DNA of 64,000 nt, taken from Methanothrix sp. (GTDB lineage: Archaea; Halobacteriota; Methanosarcinia; Methanotrichales; Methanotrichaceae). Within the stretch, counting starts at the first letter, position 1. Every line of letters starts with the position of its first letter. The DNA lies in contig WOYM01000116.1 of NCBI GenBank assembly GCA_011620785.1, positions 17,250 through 81,249 of the forward strand, in the 5' to 3' direction. The position numbers were made by a program, and so were the translations under genes. The notes under the pieces were generated by a model. It was given only the letters and a program-made list of their open reading frames with translations. It did no database searches and was not told the origin of the DNA. Shown here in pieces: positions 42,507 through 51,451 of this stretch.

Positions 42507-43064
42507 ATGAAAGCAATAGGAATTGTGGGAAGCCCAAGAAAGAACGGCAACGTAGACACCCTGGTCTCAAGGGTTCTGGAAGGAGCCAGTGAGGCGGGGC
42601 TTGATACCTCCAAATACTTGCTCAATGAGATGAAGTACTCCGGCTGCCAGGCTTGCGAGTACTGCAAGTCTCATGATCACTGCCGCTTGGATGATGATGT
42701 CACAAGGCTCTTCGAGGAGATGAAAGAGGCGGATGCAGTGGTCTTCGGCTCGCCGATATACTTCTTCTTGTTCAGCGGACAGTTCAAGCTGATGGAGGAC
42801 AGGATGTACTCATTGATCGATGCGGCATTCGTCTCTCGCCTCCCCTCGGGAAAGAAGGCCATCATTGTGACCAGCCAGGGTGATCCAGATGTTGCGAACT
42901 ATGCCAAAGCAGCGGATGATTTTGCCCTCGCCCTGAAGATGCTTGGATTTGAGGTGGTGGATATCATTCGCATGGTAGATGGCATCACCCCGGATGCCGT
43001 TCTGGCGAAAAAAGAGCTGCTGGAGATGGCACGGTCTGCGGGAGCTGCCCTCGGCGGGCGTTAG
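42507..43064 (+). CDS. Iron-sulfur flavoprotein family (FMN reductase-like)
   Basis: 185-residue flavodoxin-fold protein: [20 protein letters not shown] binds FMN phosphate, and [14 protein letters not shown] gives Cys47, 50, 53 and 59, the compact cluster motif of archaeal Isf that holds a [4Fe-4S] centre. [20 protein letters not shown] is the second flavin loop. Isf proteins pass electrons from ferredoxin to oxidants such as O2 or H2O2 in methanogens. The stop overlaps the end of the convergent dinB remnant by four bases. Confidence 0.88.
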   Translation: MKAIGIVGSPRKNGNVDTLVSRVLEGASEAGLDTSKYLLNEMKYSGCQACEYCKSHDHCRLDDDVTRLFEEMKEADAVVFGSPIYFFLFSGQFKLMEDRMYSLIDAAFVSRLPSGKKAIIVTSQGDPDVANYAKAADDFALALKMLGFEVVDIIRMVDGITPDAVLAKKELLEMARSAGAALGGR

Positions 43065-43455
43065 AATAGATCCTGCTTAAGGCCGAGACCCTCAGGCCAA
43101 CCAGCCTGACCTTCTTTTTCTTTCTCAATAATTGATCAACCAGTCGTTTGCCATTGTTCCGGAGAATATCCAGGTCATTGGTGGAAAAAGAGAGAGACCT
43201 GGCGCGGGTAACTGTATCGAAGCAGTATCTCCTTAGCTCTCTCTTCACTGATGACAGTTCATGGTCTGGCCGGAGATAGACCCCCTCCGGACAGAGCTTC
43301 CAGGCTCGGGATATGGGCACGGCTGAGCGGACGCCAAAGCTCCTCGCCTCATAAGATGCGCTGCTAACAACGCCCCGCCCCCTGCCCTCTTTGGGATCAG
43401 CGCCAACGATAACCGGCCTTCCCTAAAATCTTTTCAATCCGGATTTTGCATCATT
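43061..43455 (-). pseudogene. dinB: DNA polymerase IV (DinB) remnant with internal deletion
   Basis: Minus-strand reading from about 43430: [52 protein letters not shown], all from the palm/fingers N terminus of Y-family polymerases. It then jumps directly to [20 protein letters not shown] and [20 protein letters not shown], which belong to the C-terminal little-finger domain. About 200 residues including the second catalytic Asp/Glu pair are missing. A TAG and frame slip precede GRPV, and one missing G near the end breaks the frame before [13 protein letters not shown]. The gene is dead. Its 5' end runs into the DUF3786 gene. Confidence 0.85.
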
Positions 43456-44032
43456 TCGAAGACTGTTTGACGCCCTCCAGGACATCATCTGCCAGAATCG
43501 TCAGCAAGACCGTCAAATCCTCCATGGTTAGGATCTGGACCAGTGCGCGATCAAAGAGCATCGTCGCATCTGCTGGCAGATCCTCATCGCTCTTCCAAAA
43601 AAGGATTCGGACATGGACGCCAGGAAAGGCCTCCACCTCCAATGCCACATCCGCCCCCTCCACCATCCTGCCGGCAAAATCATCCTGCAAGATCCTGACC
43701 AATCCCTCCGGGTCCTGGCTGAATCTCTCTGCAAGCGGCCTGATTGCCCGGCGGGAGAAATTGGAGCAGAAGAGTTTTCCTCCAGAGGTCTCTTTGATGG
43801 ATATCCATTCTCCTGCAGGTTCATACCCCTTTTTCGATCTGCCGATCAGATAATGGAGCAGGAGCACCGACACCGTCTCAATAGCCTGGCGGCGATCGGG
43901 CAGGAGGAGAACCTCCCTTTCCGCCTGCTTAATCTCATATCTATCTTGGAACAGTGAAATGATATTGCTGGATGGAAGCCCGAGTCCTTTCAGCTCCTCC
44001 CAGGCCATGCCCAATGCTATATCGTATCCCAT
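43451..44032 (-). CDS. DUF3786 family protein
   Basis: 193 residues starting MGYDIALGMAWEELKGLGLP. The family pattern is visible: VLLLHYLIGRSKKGYEPAGE, WISIKETSGGKLFCSNFSRR, PLAERFSQDPEGLVRIL, and near the C terminus RILFWKSDEDLPADATMLFD then ILTMEDLTVLLTILADDVLE. DUF3786 occurs in anaerobic archaea and bacteria, often near corrinoid or one-carbon genes, but has no proven function. The frame extends to 44059, but ATG 44032 has a purine-rich GAGGGGAAG upstream and starts at the conserved GYDIAL. Confidence 0.75.
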   Translation of the reverse strand: MGYDIALGMAWEELKGLGLPSSNIISLFQDRYEIKQAEREVLLLPDRRQAIETVSVLLLHYLIGRSKKGYEPAGEWISIKETSGGKLFCSNFSRRAIRPLAERFSQDPEGLVRILQDDFAGRMVEGADVALEVEAFPGVHVRILFWKSDEDLPADATMLFDRALVQILTMEDLTVLLTILADDVLEGVKQSSK

Positions 44033-44155
44033 TGATCTTCCCCTCTCTCTGCAAGACAACTCAAAGAAGATTACTGGCGGTCATCATCATCCTTTCGGCT
44101 GGTCAGATGAAAAAACATAGAAAGGCTTATGCCGTCAAAAGGAGGAGAAGAAAGC

Positions 44156-45223
44156 ATGAATCTTGGGCGGAGGTTCGACATAGGGGCGGGAATTTTCGTC
44201 TTTCTGATAATCCTTCTCACCCTTTACCTGACCAAGGACTTCCTGACAACCATCCTCTTGAGCGTGGCGCTCGTTTTTCTCCTCAAGCCCCTCTATGCCC
44301 TGTTCTTCAGGCTGACTAAAAAAAAGCAGATATCCTCATTTTTATCCATAATGCTGGTCTTCATCCTTATCCTCTCCCTGATTCTGGGGATCACCAGCGC
44401 CTTATTGGTGGAGCTGTCCTATCTGCAGTCATCAGGGGCCATATCAGATGTGGAGATTGATGAGACCATCAATGAGATCGATGCCTGGTCCAAGAGCTTT
44501 ATCCCATCCTGGCTTTACAACTCCATAATCGAGATCGCTTTGCGCTATGCGCAGGATATAAGCGACATTCCCATAGCGTTCGCCACCTGGGTCTTTCCCA
44601 TTCTGCAGCGCGAGCTCACCGCCTTTGGCTCCAACCTGCCCATTCTCTTTGCCCATCTGATCGTGGTGGTATTCTTCACCTATTATCTGCTCATAGACGG
44701 CAAGGTTTTTATTGATCAGGCGGTGGATCTGGTCCCCCAGGAAAAGCAGGATATTGTCAGGCGTTTCCTGGATGAGCTTTACAGCATCTACCATACTCTC
44801 TTTACCGTATACTTCTCCACCTCCATGCTCAGCGGTGTGATGGCAGCAGTCGGCTTCTCTTTGCTTGGCATCCCCTATCCATTTCTGATGGGGGTGGTGG
44901 TGGCGGTATTCACCCTCATGCCCCTGCTGGGGCCGCCGTTCGTCTTCATTCCCATGGCAGTCTATTATCTGATCGTGGGAGACCTTTTCCGCTGCCTGAT
45001 CCTCCTGGTATTTGGAACGGTGGTGCTGATGGTAATCCCTGAAAACGTTATCCGCCCACACCTGGCCATGACGAGCTCCCGGATACACCCCATACTCACC
45101 CTGCTCGCCTATACCGCACCCATATTTGTCATTGGAATCATCGGGGTGATAGTTGGCCCTACCCTCTACGGCTTCCTCCTCGCCGTCTACCGGTCGATCA
45201 ATGCCGAAAGGAATGGACTATAA
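44156..45223 (+). CDS. AI-2E family transporter (PerM-like membrane protein)
   Basis: 355-residue membrane protein of the PF01594 type with seven or eight helices: IFVFLIILLTLYLTKDFLTT, a paired second helix, a large loop of about 100 residues (DEINEIDAWSKSFIPSWLYN-like), then FFTYYLLIDGKVFIDQAVDL, FSLLGIPYPFLMGVVVAVFT and PLLGPPFVFIPMAVYYLIVG with the GP-rich family motif. Family members export small molecules or ions; the substrate is unknown. ATG 44156 follows GGAGGAG; an upstream in-frame ATG at 44129 is less likely because that ribosome site lies inside it. Confidence 0.88.
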   Translation: MNLGRRFDIGAGIFVFLIILLTLYLTKDFLTTILLSVALVFLLKPLYALFFRLTKKKQISSFLSIMLVFILILSLILGITSALLVELSYLQSSGAISDVEIDETINEIDAWSKSFIPSWLYNSIIEIALRYAQDISDIPIAFATWVFPILQRELTAFGSNLPILFAHLIVVVFFTYYLLIDGKVFIDQAVDLVPQEKQDIVRRFLDELYSIYHTLFTVYFSTSMLSGVMAAVGFSLLGIPYPFLMGVVVAVFTLMPLLGPPFVFIPMAVYYLIVGDLFRCLILLVFGTVVLMVIPENVIRPHLAMTSSRIHPILTLLAYTAPIFVIGIIGVIVGPTLYGFLLAVYRSINAERNGL

Positions 45224-45228
45224 TACAG

Positions 45229-46055
45229 GTGGCATGCTGCAATTCAGGGGATAATGCAAGTGAAGAACGTGGGATTTTGCGGTCAATTGTGGCTGTATTG
45301 TTCATAATCCAGGATGTCTTATTCTGGGGTTTTTCCTTTATAAGCACCAAGGTGGTCCTGTCACAGATTCCGCCTGTATCGATAGCATTCTTCAGGCAGA
45401 TCATCGCTGCATCGACTCTGATAATGCTTGTTCTTTTTACCGGGACCTCATTCAAAATAGGGCGGAGGGACATGGGATATATCGTCCTCGCCAGCTTCTT
45501 TGGAATAGTGATGTACTTTTCCCTGGAGAATACCGGGCTTCTGTATACCACTGCATCCAATGCCTCGATGATCGTGGCTGCCCTTCCCATATTCACCCTC
45601 TTTGCCGAAGCTATGCTCTTCCGTCTGAAGGTCACCTGGAAGATGATTCTCTGCCTGGTCCTTTCCACCATTGGGGTGGCTCTGGTGGTTACAGTCGATG
45701 GGAAAGTGGATCTATCATCTGCCAGGTTTTTCGGCAATCTGCTGGTCAATTTATTCCCCTTGTCATCCAGGAGATCGAAAGATGGCCCGCGATATCCCAG
45801 ATCTCTCTGCCGGTATTTGCTAATCTGCTCTTTCTAGGGGTTTTCTGCTCCGGCTTCGCCTACATTTTTTATATTTATGCAACCAGAAGGCTGGGAGCAA
45901 CGGTGGTTTCGGCCTTTTTGAACCTCATTCCAGTGGTGACAGTGGTCTTCGGCTATCTCATCTTGCACGATACCCTCTCCTGGATGCAGGTCCTTGGCAT
46001 GGCACTGATAATGATAGCTCTATATCATCTGAACCGGTTGATGAAAAGGGCGTAA
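45229..46055 (+). pseudogene. EamA-family (DMT) transporter with internal deletion and frameshift
   Basis: The first frame (from GTG 45229) codes the first EamA repeat, e.g. LFIIQDVLFWGFSFISTKVV, SIAFFRQIIAASTLIMLVLF, ENTGLLYTTASNASMIVAAL and IGVALVVTVDGKVDLSS, then loses similarity after FFGNLLV and stops at 45837. Another frame resumes at about 45750 with PLVIQEIERWPAISQISLPV and continues FCSGFAYIFYIYATRRLGAT, VVSAFLNLIPVVTVVFGYLI to stop at 46055. About 35-40 residues, including helices that open the second repeat, are missing at the junction, so this is a deletion with a frame change. Confidence 0.8.
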
Positions 46056-46258
46056 ATCTTAGGTGAAGATAGATAAAAGCCAGCTTTGGGCTTACTCCTT
46101 TCTGCACATAAGACCAGGGTCTCACCTCAGCCAGCGCCTTCCCTTATCCTTCTATCTTAGGAAGGCTGCTTTTGCAGGAGATCATATTTTTGAGGTTATC
46201 TTCACGAGCCTTAAGTTTTAGGATTCAGCTTATCCCAGGCAACATGTTGCAGCGCAGG

Positions 46259-46270
46259 ATTAAATACTAT
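46259..46270 (+). promoter_or_regulatory. TATA box of hicBA
   Basis: ATTAAATACTAT lies about 25 bases before 46294, so transcription would begin at or next to the hicB ATG. No ribosome site precedes that ATG, which fits a leaderless transcript. Confidence 0.5.
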
Positions 46271-46293
46271 CATTGAACAATTGTATAAATCAG

Positions 46294-46527
46294 ATGAGAA
46301 CGCTTCGTTATAAAATTACGATCAGGCCGGAGACTGACGGAACCTACACGGTGATCGTTCCCTCTCTTCCTGGTTGTTTGACTTTTGGCGATACCATCGA
46401 GGAAGCTTTAGAAATGGCAAAGGAAGCAATCGAAGCATATATCGAAAGCCTCGCCGCCAGAGGCAAAGACATACCGGTGGAGGAAGATCAGATCGAAGCC
46501 ACCATAACTGTCGAAGCAAATGCCTAA
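46294..46527 (+). CDS. hicB: HicB-type antitoxin
   Basis: 77-residue HicB-fold protein: LRYKITIRPETDGTYTVIVP, SLPGCLTFGDTIEEALEMAK, EAIEAYIESLAARGKDIPVE. These are the HicB partial RNase H-fold motifs (LPGCxTxGDTxEEA). No C-terminal DNA-binding domain is attached. The frame extends to TTG 46273, but ATG 46294 is placed for leaderless translation. It overlaps hicA by eight bases; the antitoxin-first order is the reverse of the classical E. coli layout but common in archaea. Confidence 0.9.
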   Translation: MRTLRYKITIRPETDGTYTVIVPSLPGCLTFGDTIEEALEMAKEAIEAYIESLAARGKDIPVEEDQIEATITVEANA

Positions 46528-46744
46528 GTTGCCTGTTTTGTCCCCGGAGAAGCTTGCCAGAGCTCTTGAAAAGAAGGGATTTGTATTGGATAGAATCAGG
46601 GGCAGCCATCATGTTTATTGCCATCCAGATCTTGATGTCACAGTTACAATTCCATTCCACAAAAAAGAGGTAGGAAAAGGACTTCTTATTGAGATAATTA
46701 AACAAGCAGAAATATCGCGAGAGGAGCTATTGGATCTCCTATAG
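46520..46744 (+). CDS. hicA: HicA-type mRNA interferase toxin
   Basis: 74-residue dsRBD-like toxin: LSPEKLARALEKKGFVLDRI, RGSHHVYCHPDLDVTVTIPF, HKKEVGKGLLIEIIKQAEIS. GSHHVY carries the catalytic His30. HicA cleaves mRNA when HicB is lost. It overlaps hicB, completing an apparently intact type II toxin-antitoxin pair located beside two decayed genes. Confidence 0.92.
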   Translation: MPKLPVLSPEKLARALEKKGFVLDRIRGSHHVYCHPDLDVTVTIPFHKKEVGKGLLIEIIKQAEISREELLDLL

Positions 46745-46837
46745 GAAACATATGGGATGAAGCCAGTTTTGCTCGGCAGATATCTGACGAGGTCACTCAA
46801 GACCGGATTTCGATTAGATCCATTTTTGGCCTCAAGC

Positions 46838-47887
46838 TCAGCCCAAGAGCCTTCCCGCTGGCCCTATCTTTCCCCGCTCCGTCTGGCAGACGACGGACTG
46901 CAGACCGCAGTCTCTAAGAATATAATGGACCTCCAGCATCTTCCAGTGGCTGGGCCGGACCAGATCCGACCTTCTGAACTCCGGCCGGTAGTCCAGAACA
47001 CAGACCTGAATCCAGGGATCGATGCTGACGATTCTCTCCGCCATCTCCTGGATCTCTGCTATGCTGATCAGTTCCTCATTGAATGGAATGCCAATGCCTA
47101 AAAAGACCTGAGGATGCCGGTCGTGCAGATATTTCACTGACTCCCAGGCGGTCTGCAGATATTTGGCCGCCAGCCCCTCATCCAAAAGGCCGGTTATCTC
47201 CATGAAGGTGGATATCCTAAGGGCCTTCAGATCGATGCCAATGTCGGTCATGCCCGCTCCGACCAGCTCATCGATATAGTCCTCGGTCAGGATCGAGCCG
47301 TTGGTATCCACATGAATCCGAGCGATCGGGTTTTGCTCCCGCAGGAGACGTATGAAAGAGACCAGCCACGGCCGGTTGAGGGTGCACTCCCCGCCGGAGA
47401 TGGCTATGCGCTCCACTCCGCACTCCTTTTTGGTCTCAGTCATCCTCTCCGCCGCCTCCTCTGGGGTGAGGAGCTCGCCTGCATCCATAAAGGCATACCG
47501 CCAGTTCTGGCACTGGGGGCAGCAGAAGTTGCAGCCTGAGGTGAAGCAGACCGCTTCTATAAAGCCCAGGCCGCTCTCCAGCCACCATGGTGTTCCCACA
47601 CCACCTGTCTTATGGCCCATGAAGCCTGCCACCATCCTGCGAGGCGTCCCCATGGGCGCTGCAGTCCTTATCCTCATTCCCTCTTGCACCTGTGCAGTGC
47701 AGGCCGGCCTAGCCTCTCCATCTATCTTCAGAGCGCAGGCCCAACAGCCTCCCACCTGGCAGGGCATGAATAGTCCCTTGTCGGAAGGATGCAATGTGAT
47801 ATTATATCCGAGCTTCTCCAGAGCCTCTTTGACTGAGAAGCCAGAAGGCACATCGATCCGTCTGCCGTCAACCTCTATCGATGTCAT
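46838..47887 (-). CDS. Radical SAM protein with N-terminal [2Fe-2S] domain
   Basis: 349 residues. The first 70 residues form a ferredoxin-like domain with Cys43, Cys48, Cys51 and Cys63 (MPCQVGGCWACALKIDG, ARPAC). The radical SAM domain has CFTSGCNFCCPQCQNW, where Cys119, Cys123 and Cys126 form CX3CX2C, then ISGGECTLNRPWLVSFIRLL and HVDTNGSILTEDYIDELV. The layout resembles pyruvate formate-lyase-activating-enzyme-like proteins of methanogens; substrate unknown. Its start overlaps the end of the upstream small gene by 20 bases, so they are probably co-translated partners. Confidence 0.85.
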   Translation of the reverse strand: MTSIEVDGRRIDVPSGFSVKEALEKLGYNITLHPSDKGLFMPCQVGGCWACALKIDGEARPACTAQVQEGMRIRTAAPMGTPRRMVAGFMGHKTGGVGTPWWLESGLGFIEAVCFTSGCNFCCPQCQNWRYAFMDAGELLTPEEAAERMTETKKECGVERIAISGGECTLNRPWLVSFIRLLREQNPIARIHVDTNGSILTEDYIDELVGAGMTDIGIDLKALRISTFMEITGLLDEGLAAKYLQTAWESVKYLHDRHPQVFLGIGIPFNEELISIAEIQEMAERIVSIDPWIQVCVLDYRPEFRRSDLVRPSHWKMLEVHYILRDCGLQSVVCQTERGKIGPAGRLLG

Positions 47888-48167
47888 TGACCGCCTTCAT
47901 GGATTGCATCACAATATCGATGGGAAGCACAGTCTCTCCAGATATGCCGTTTCTGGCAATCCAGGTGCTGATGGATGAGCATGCCATCAAGACATCCGAC
48001 TTATCCCTGCTGCTGGCTGCAATGATCCTGGCGACATCATCTTTGTTCCGGATCTTGATGTTGTAGGCCATCTCAATCGCCAAAAGCTGCATTTTTGCCC
48101 TCTCTTCAACCGACTCCATGGTCGTGTTAATACCTTCCTTCATCTTAAGGCCTTTGTTTTCAGTCAT
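47868..48167 (-). CDS. Small conserved-looking protein upstream of the radical SAM gene
   Basis: 99 residues, mostly helical: ERAKMQLLAIEMAYNIKIRN, KDDVARIIAASSRDKSDVLM, then GETVLPIDIVMQSMKAVNDI. No family is recognised and no metal site is evident. Starts at Met9 or Met17 are possible. Overlap with the radical SAM gene suggests it is a partner or substrate-handling subunit; that is inference. Confidence 0.55.
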   Translation of the reverse strand: MTENKGLKMKEGINTTMESVEERAKMQLLAIEMAYNIKIRNKDDVARIIAASSRDKSDVLMACSSISTWIARNGISGETVLPIDIVMQSMKAVNDIDRG

Positions 48168-48278
48168 CCGCGAGCATAAGGTTTCAGCTAGAAGAATGGC
48201 TATTGCACAGGGCCAAATTTCATGATAAAATGCCAGGCTTTCAGGACTCTGCCCAAAAAAAAAGGTGAAATGAGGTGA

Positions 48279-48893
<615 letters not shown>

Positions 48894-48936
48894 ATAATAT
48901 CACCTTTGATTTCAATCTCATCATTTGTTCAGATGC

Positions 48937-49662
48937 TCACAGCTTCTTATGGCAGAACCACCAGTCCTCACAGACCATGCCGTCGCCTGTCTTTCTGCCG
49001 GCAGCAGCCTTCTCGTCAGCCGGCGGGGGCACGATCACCTGGTCGCCGAGGAAATCGTTGTTGGGCCAGTTTGCGGGAGTTGTTACCTTATTCTTGTCCA
49101 CGACCTGCAGCGCCTCAAGAGCCCTGATGATCTCGCCCATGTTCCTTCCTATCTCCTGGGGATAGAAGAGTATCAGGCGAATTGTGGCCTCGGGATCGAT
49201 GATGAATACCGCCCTGACGGTATTGGCGCCTTTGCCAGGATGGATCATCCCCAGCCTCATGGCCACCTTGCCCAGGTCGTCGGCGATTATGGGGAAGGTG
49301 ATCTCCACTTTCAGGTTCTCTTTGATCCACTGGGTCCACTTCATATGAGCAAACACCTGATCAACAGAAAGGCCGATCAGCTCGCAGTTCAGCTTATCGA
49401 AGTCGCTCCTCATCTTCTGGAAGGCCACGAATTCCGTGGTGCAGACGGGGGTGAAGTCCCCAGGATGGCTGAAAAGGACCAACCACTTTCCGGAATATGC
49501 ATCTGGCAACTTGATCATGCCATGGGTGGTCTTGACCTCCATGGAAGGGAACTTATCTCCAATCAATGGGAAGCCGCTTCTATCTCCCATATGGTGGCTC
49601 ATATGGTGAAAACCGCTATGCTCAAATCCCCTCGATGAGCCGGGTCTATCTGGTTCGCACAT
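48937..49662 (-). CDS. Archaeal 2-Cys peroxiredoxin (Prx6-like) with His-rich N-terminal extension
   Basis: 241 residues. [17 protein letters not shown] holds the peroxidatic Cys74, and the C-terminal CEDWWFC gives Cys231 and Cys237, the arrangement of archaeal Prx6-type 2-Cys enzymes that reduce H2O2 and peroxides. [20 protein letters not shown] is typical. Before the usual start ([13 protein letters not shown]) there is an added segment, [19 protein letters not shown], rich in His and Met that could bind metal. ATG 49662 follows GAGGAG by nine bases; the frame also extends to 49698. It lies downstream of a divergent Fur/PerR-like gene. Confidence 0.93.
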   Translation of the reverse strand: MCEPDRPGSSRGFEHSGFHHMSHHMGDRSGFPLIGDKFPSMEVKTTHGMIKLPDAYSGKWLVLFSHPGDFTPVCTTEFVAFQKMRSDFDKLNCELIGLSVDQVFAHMKWTQWIKENLKVEITFPIIADDLGKVAMRLGMIHPGKGANTVRAVFIIDPEATIRLILFYPQEIGRNMGEIIRALEALQVVDKNKVTTPANWPNNDFLGDQVIVPPPADEKAAAGRKTGDGMVCEDWWFCHKKL

Positions 49663-49706
49663 ATTTAATAACTCCTCTCTATCATATATATATTTCATCC
49701 TGTTAG

Positions 49707-50141
49707 ATGAAGCCTTTCAGATTCTTCAATCCCCTTCCATTGGCTAGAGCCACTCCCCAGAGGATAGCCATCAGCAGATATATACTGCGCAATCATGAGC
49801 ATCCTTCAGCGCAGAAGACATATCAGGAAGTCAAGAAGACCCATCCTACCGTAAGCCTGGCCACCATCTACACCACAATAAAAATTCTAAAAAAGACCGG
49901 CCTGATCTGTGAGTTGAAACTGCCTCAATCTCAAACCAGGTATGACCCCAATACAGAGCCCCATGCGCACCCGGTCTGCCTTCATTGCGGTAGCGTCACC
50001 GATTGGATGGACCCGATAATGCAGAAATTGGTGAAAAATGTCTCCAGCAAGGCGAACTTCACTGTAATCGGATCGAGCGATTTACATGGATCTGAGCCGG
50101 GCGATCCTCTCCTCTGTGCGGGGGTGGGTGGAGAAGAGTGA
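49707..50141 (+). CDS. Fur/PerR-family regulator with altered C terminus
   Basis: 144 residues. The winged helix is intact: [40 protein letters not shown] and [20 protein letters not shown], with metal-site His residues and the first CxxC. Expected next is a second CxxC at the C terminus; instead, after [12 protein letters not shown], the frame runs 60 bases into the opposite strand of htpX. A one-base change would end the protein at that point. The divergent position beside the peroxiredoxin suggests a PerR-like role, but loss of the structural zinc pair may have disabled it. Confidence 0.75.
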   Translation: MKPFRFFNPLPLARATPQRIAISRYILRNHEHPSAQKTYQEVKKTHPTVSLATIYTTIKILKKTGLICELKLPQSQTRYDPNTEPHAHPVCLHCGSVTDWMDPIMQKLVKNVSSKANFTVIGSSDLHGSEPGDPLLCAGVGGEE

Positions 50142-50912
50142 AGCCACTGCCTTTCCTTTGAGGGGATTGACGATGAACATATGAGCCGTGGATGGGTTCA
50201 CGTCCGAACGCACAGCATTATTGCCCGACTCCAGCTTGGCCAGGGCATTGGCCAGGGAGAGGGGCTTGCCGCTTATCTTCGCTCCACCGGCATCGGCCTC
50301 AAACTCCCTGCCCCTGGATATCGCCAGCTGGACGATGGTAGCGGCCAAAGGAGCCAGGATGGCCATGGCTAAAACTCCCAGGGGGTTGGGGCCATCATCG
50401 TCCCCTCCGCCGAAGATCAGCGACCACTGGGCCATATTGGCCATAAATGTGATCACTCCGGCAAGGGTAGCCGCTATGGTGCTGATCAGAGTATCCCGGT
50501 TCTTGACATGAGCCAGCTCATGAGAGATCACTCCTGCCAGCTCGTCCTTATTGAGGATCCTGGTGATCCCGGTGGTAACGGCGACTGCTGCATGCTTGGG
50601 ATCCCTGCCCGTAGCAAAGGCATTGGGCATGGGATTATCGACCACATAAAGCCTGGGCATGGGAAGGCCGGCGTTGGCGGCCAGATTCTCCACCATGCCG
50701 AAGAGCTCCGGAGCCTCCGCTGCTGTGAGCTCGCGGGCTTTATACATCTTCAAGACCAATTTGTCGCTGTACCAATAAGTTCCAAAGTTCATCAAAATGG
50801 AGAAGATCAGGGCTATGAGCATGCCGCCTCTTCCACCAAAGTAGCCGCCGATCAGCAGCAAAATTCCTGTCAGACCGGCCAGCAATAGGGTCGTTCTGAT
50901 CATATTAGCCAT
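50082..50912 (-). CDS. htpX: HtpX-family membrane zinc metalloprotease
   Basis: 276 residues: two N-terminal helices ([20 protein letters not shown] and [20 protein letters not shown]), [20 protein letters not shown], the zinc site [16 protein letters not shown] (HExxH at 131-135), two further helices, and [20 protein letters not shown] with the third ligand Glu. The C terminus [15 protein letters not shown] is typical, so the full protein is present. It degrades misfolded membrane proteins. Its last 60 bases overlap the Fur/PerR-like gene on the other strand. Confidence 0.94.
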   Translation of the reverse strand: MANMIRTTLLLAGLTGILLLIGGYFGGRGGMLIALIFSILMNFGTYWYSDKLVLKMYKARELTAAEAPELFGMVENLAANAGLPMPRLYVVDNPMPNAFATGRDPKHAAVAVTTGITRILNKDELAGVISHELAHVKNRDTLISTIAATLAGVITFMANMAQWSLIFGGGDDDGPNPLGVLAMAILAPLAATIVQLAISRGREFEADAGGAKISGKPLSLANALAKLESGNNAVRSDVNPSTAHMFIVNPLKGKAVASLFSTHPRTEERIARLRSM

Positions 50913-51451
50913 AGGTATTGGTTCGTCTTGAGAGTTATTTATCTTTTGCTATTGGCTGATCGGATACCATCGAGTCAACTACCATGCCCTAAAGTACATG
51001 GCTCGTAACTCCCATCGGGGTCACATTTGGCCGGTTGACTTTGGTCTCGTAAGACCTCACAGGATGTTTAGTCCTGGCGACCTACTCCGGGAAATGTCCT
51101 CAGATACGGATATTCGGACCAGGGATTGCTCCCACCTTGTCTCCTGGAGCATTTGTTTACTCAGAACACCTGGATCTTGGATGCCGTATTTCTCCGGTAT
51201 ATCGGAGTGCCTTGACCTCGTGTGAGGTGTCCAGATGAATGTCCTTGAATGCGGGTTTTATCTGAGAAAATTTTATTTCTATCTATAATATAATTGCTGC
51301 CCACGTGGGTCGTGGTTGAACATCTCTTAGACTATGGCTATGCTGGAGGAATCGTCCATTCTCGATGCATCGGATAAGTATATTGACAGGTAATTTGATA
51401 GTGCGCACAAGAGCCTGAGATAGTACAGGATAAAAAAAGTTGAGGTGAAAG
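50913..51451 (+). other. Gene-free stretch holding relic D and AT-rich sequence
   Basis: Apart from the TnpB remnant and hairpin at 50972-51240 on the minus strand, this stretch has no supportable gene. The AT-rich part near 51280-51300 could hold a promoter. GAGGTGA just before 51452 is the ribosome site of the rhomboid gene. Confidence 0.45.
50972..51240 (-). pseudogene. Degenerate TnpB 3' end with IS200/IS605 right-end hairpin (relic D)
   Basis: GAGTCAACTACCATGCCCTA continues AAGTACATGGCTCG, a hairpin (CCATG/CATGG) in the same place and order as in relics A-C. On the minus strand further in, broken frames give pieces that fit the TnpB zinc ribbon and RuvC end: GAIPGPNIRI, a PE-V stretch, and SPGLNIL followed by GLTRPKSTGQM and PRWELRAMYFRAW, separated by stops. 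The reading is ragged, so confidence comes mainly from the hairpin and the LNIL segment. Confidence 0.5.

Noticed and set aside
42985..43320. Independent 111-codon gene
   Set aside because: Its translation is the middle and end of the dinB remnant; treated as part of that pseudogene.
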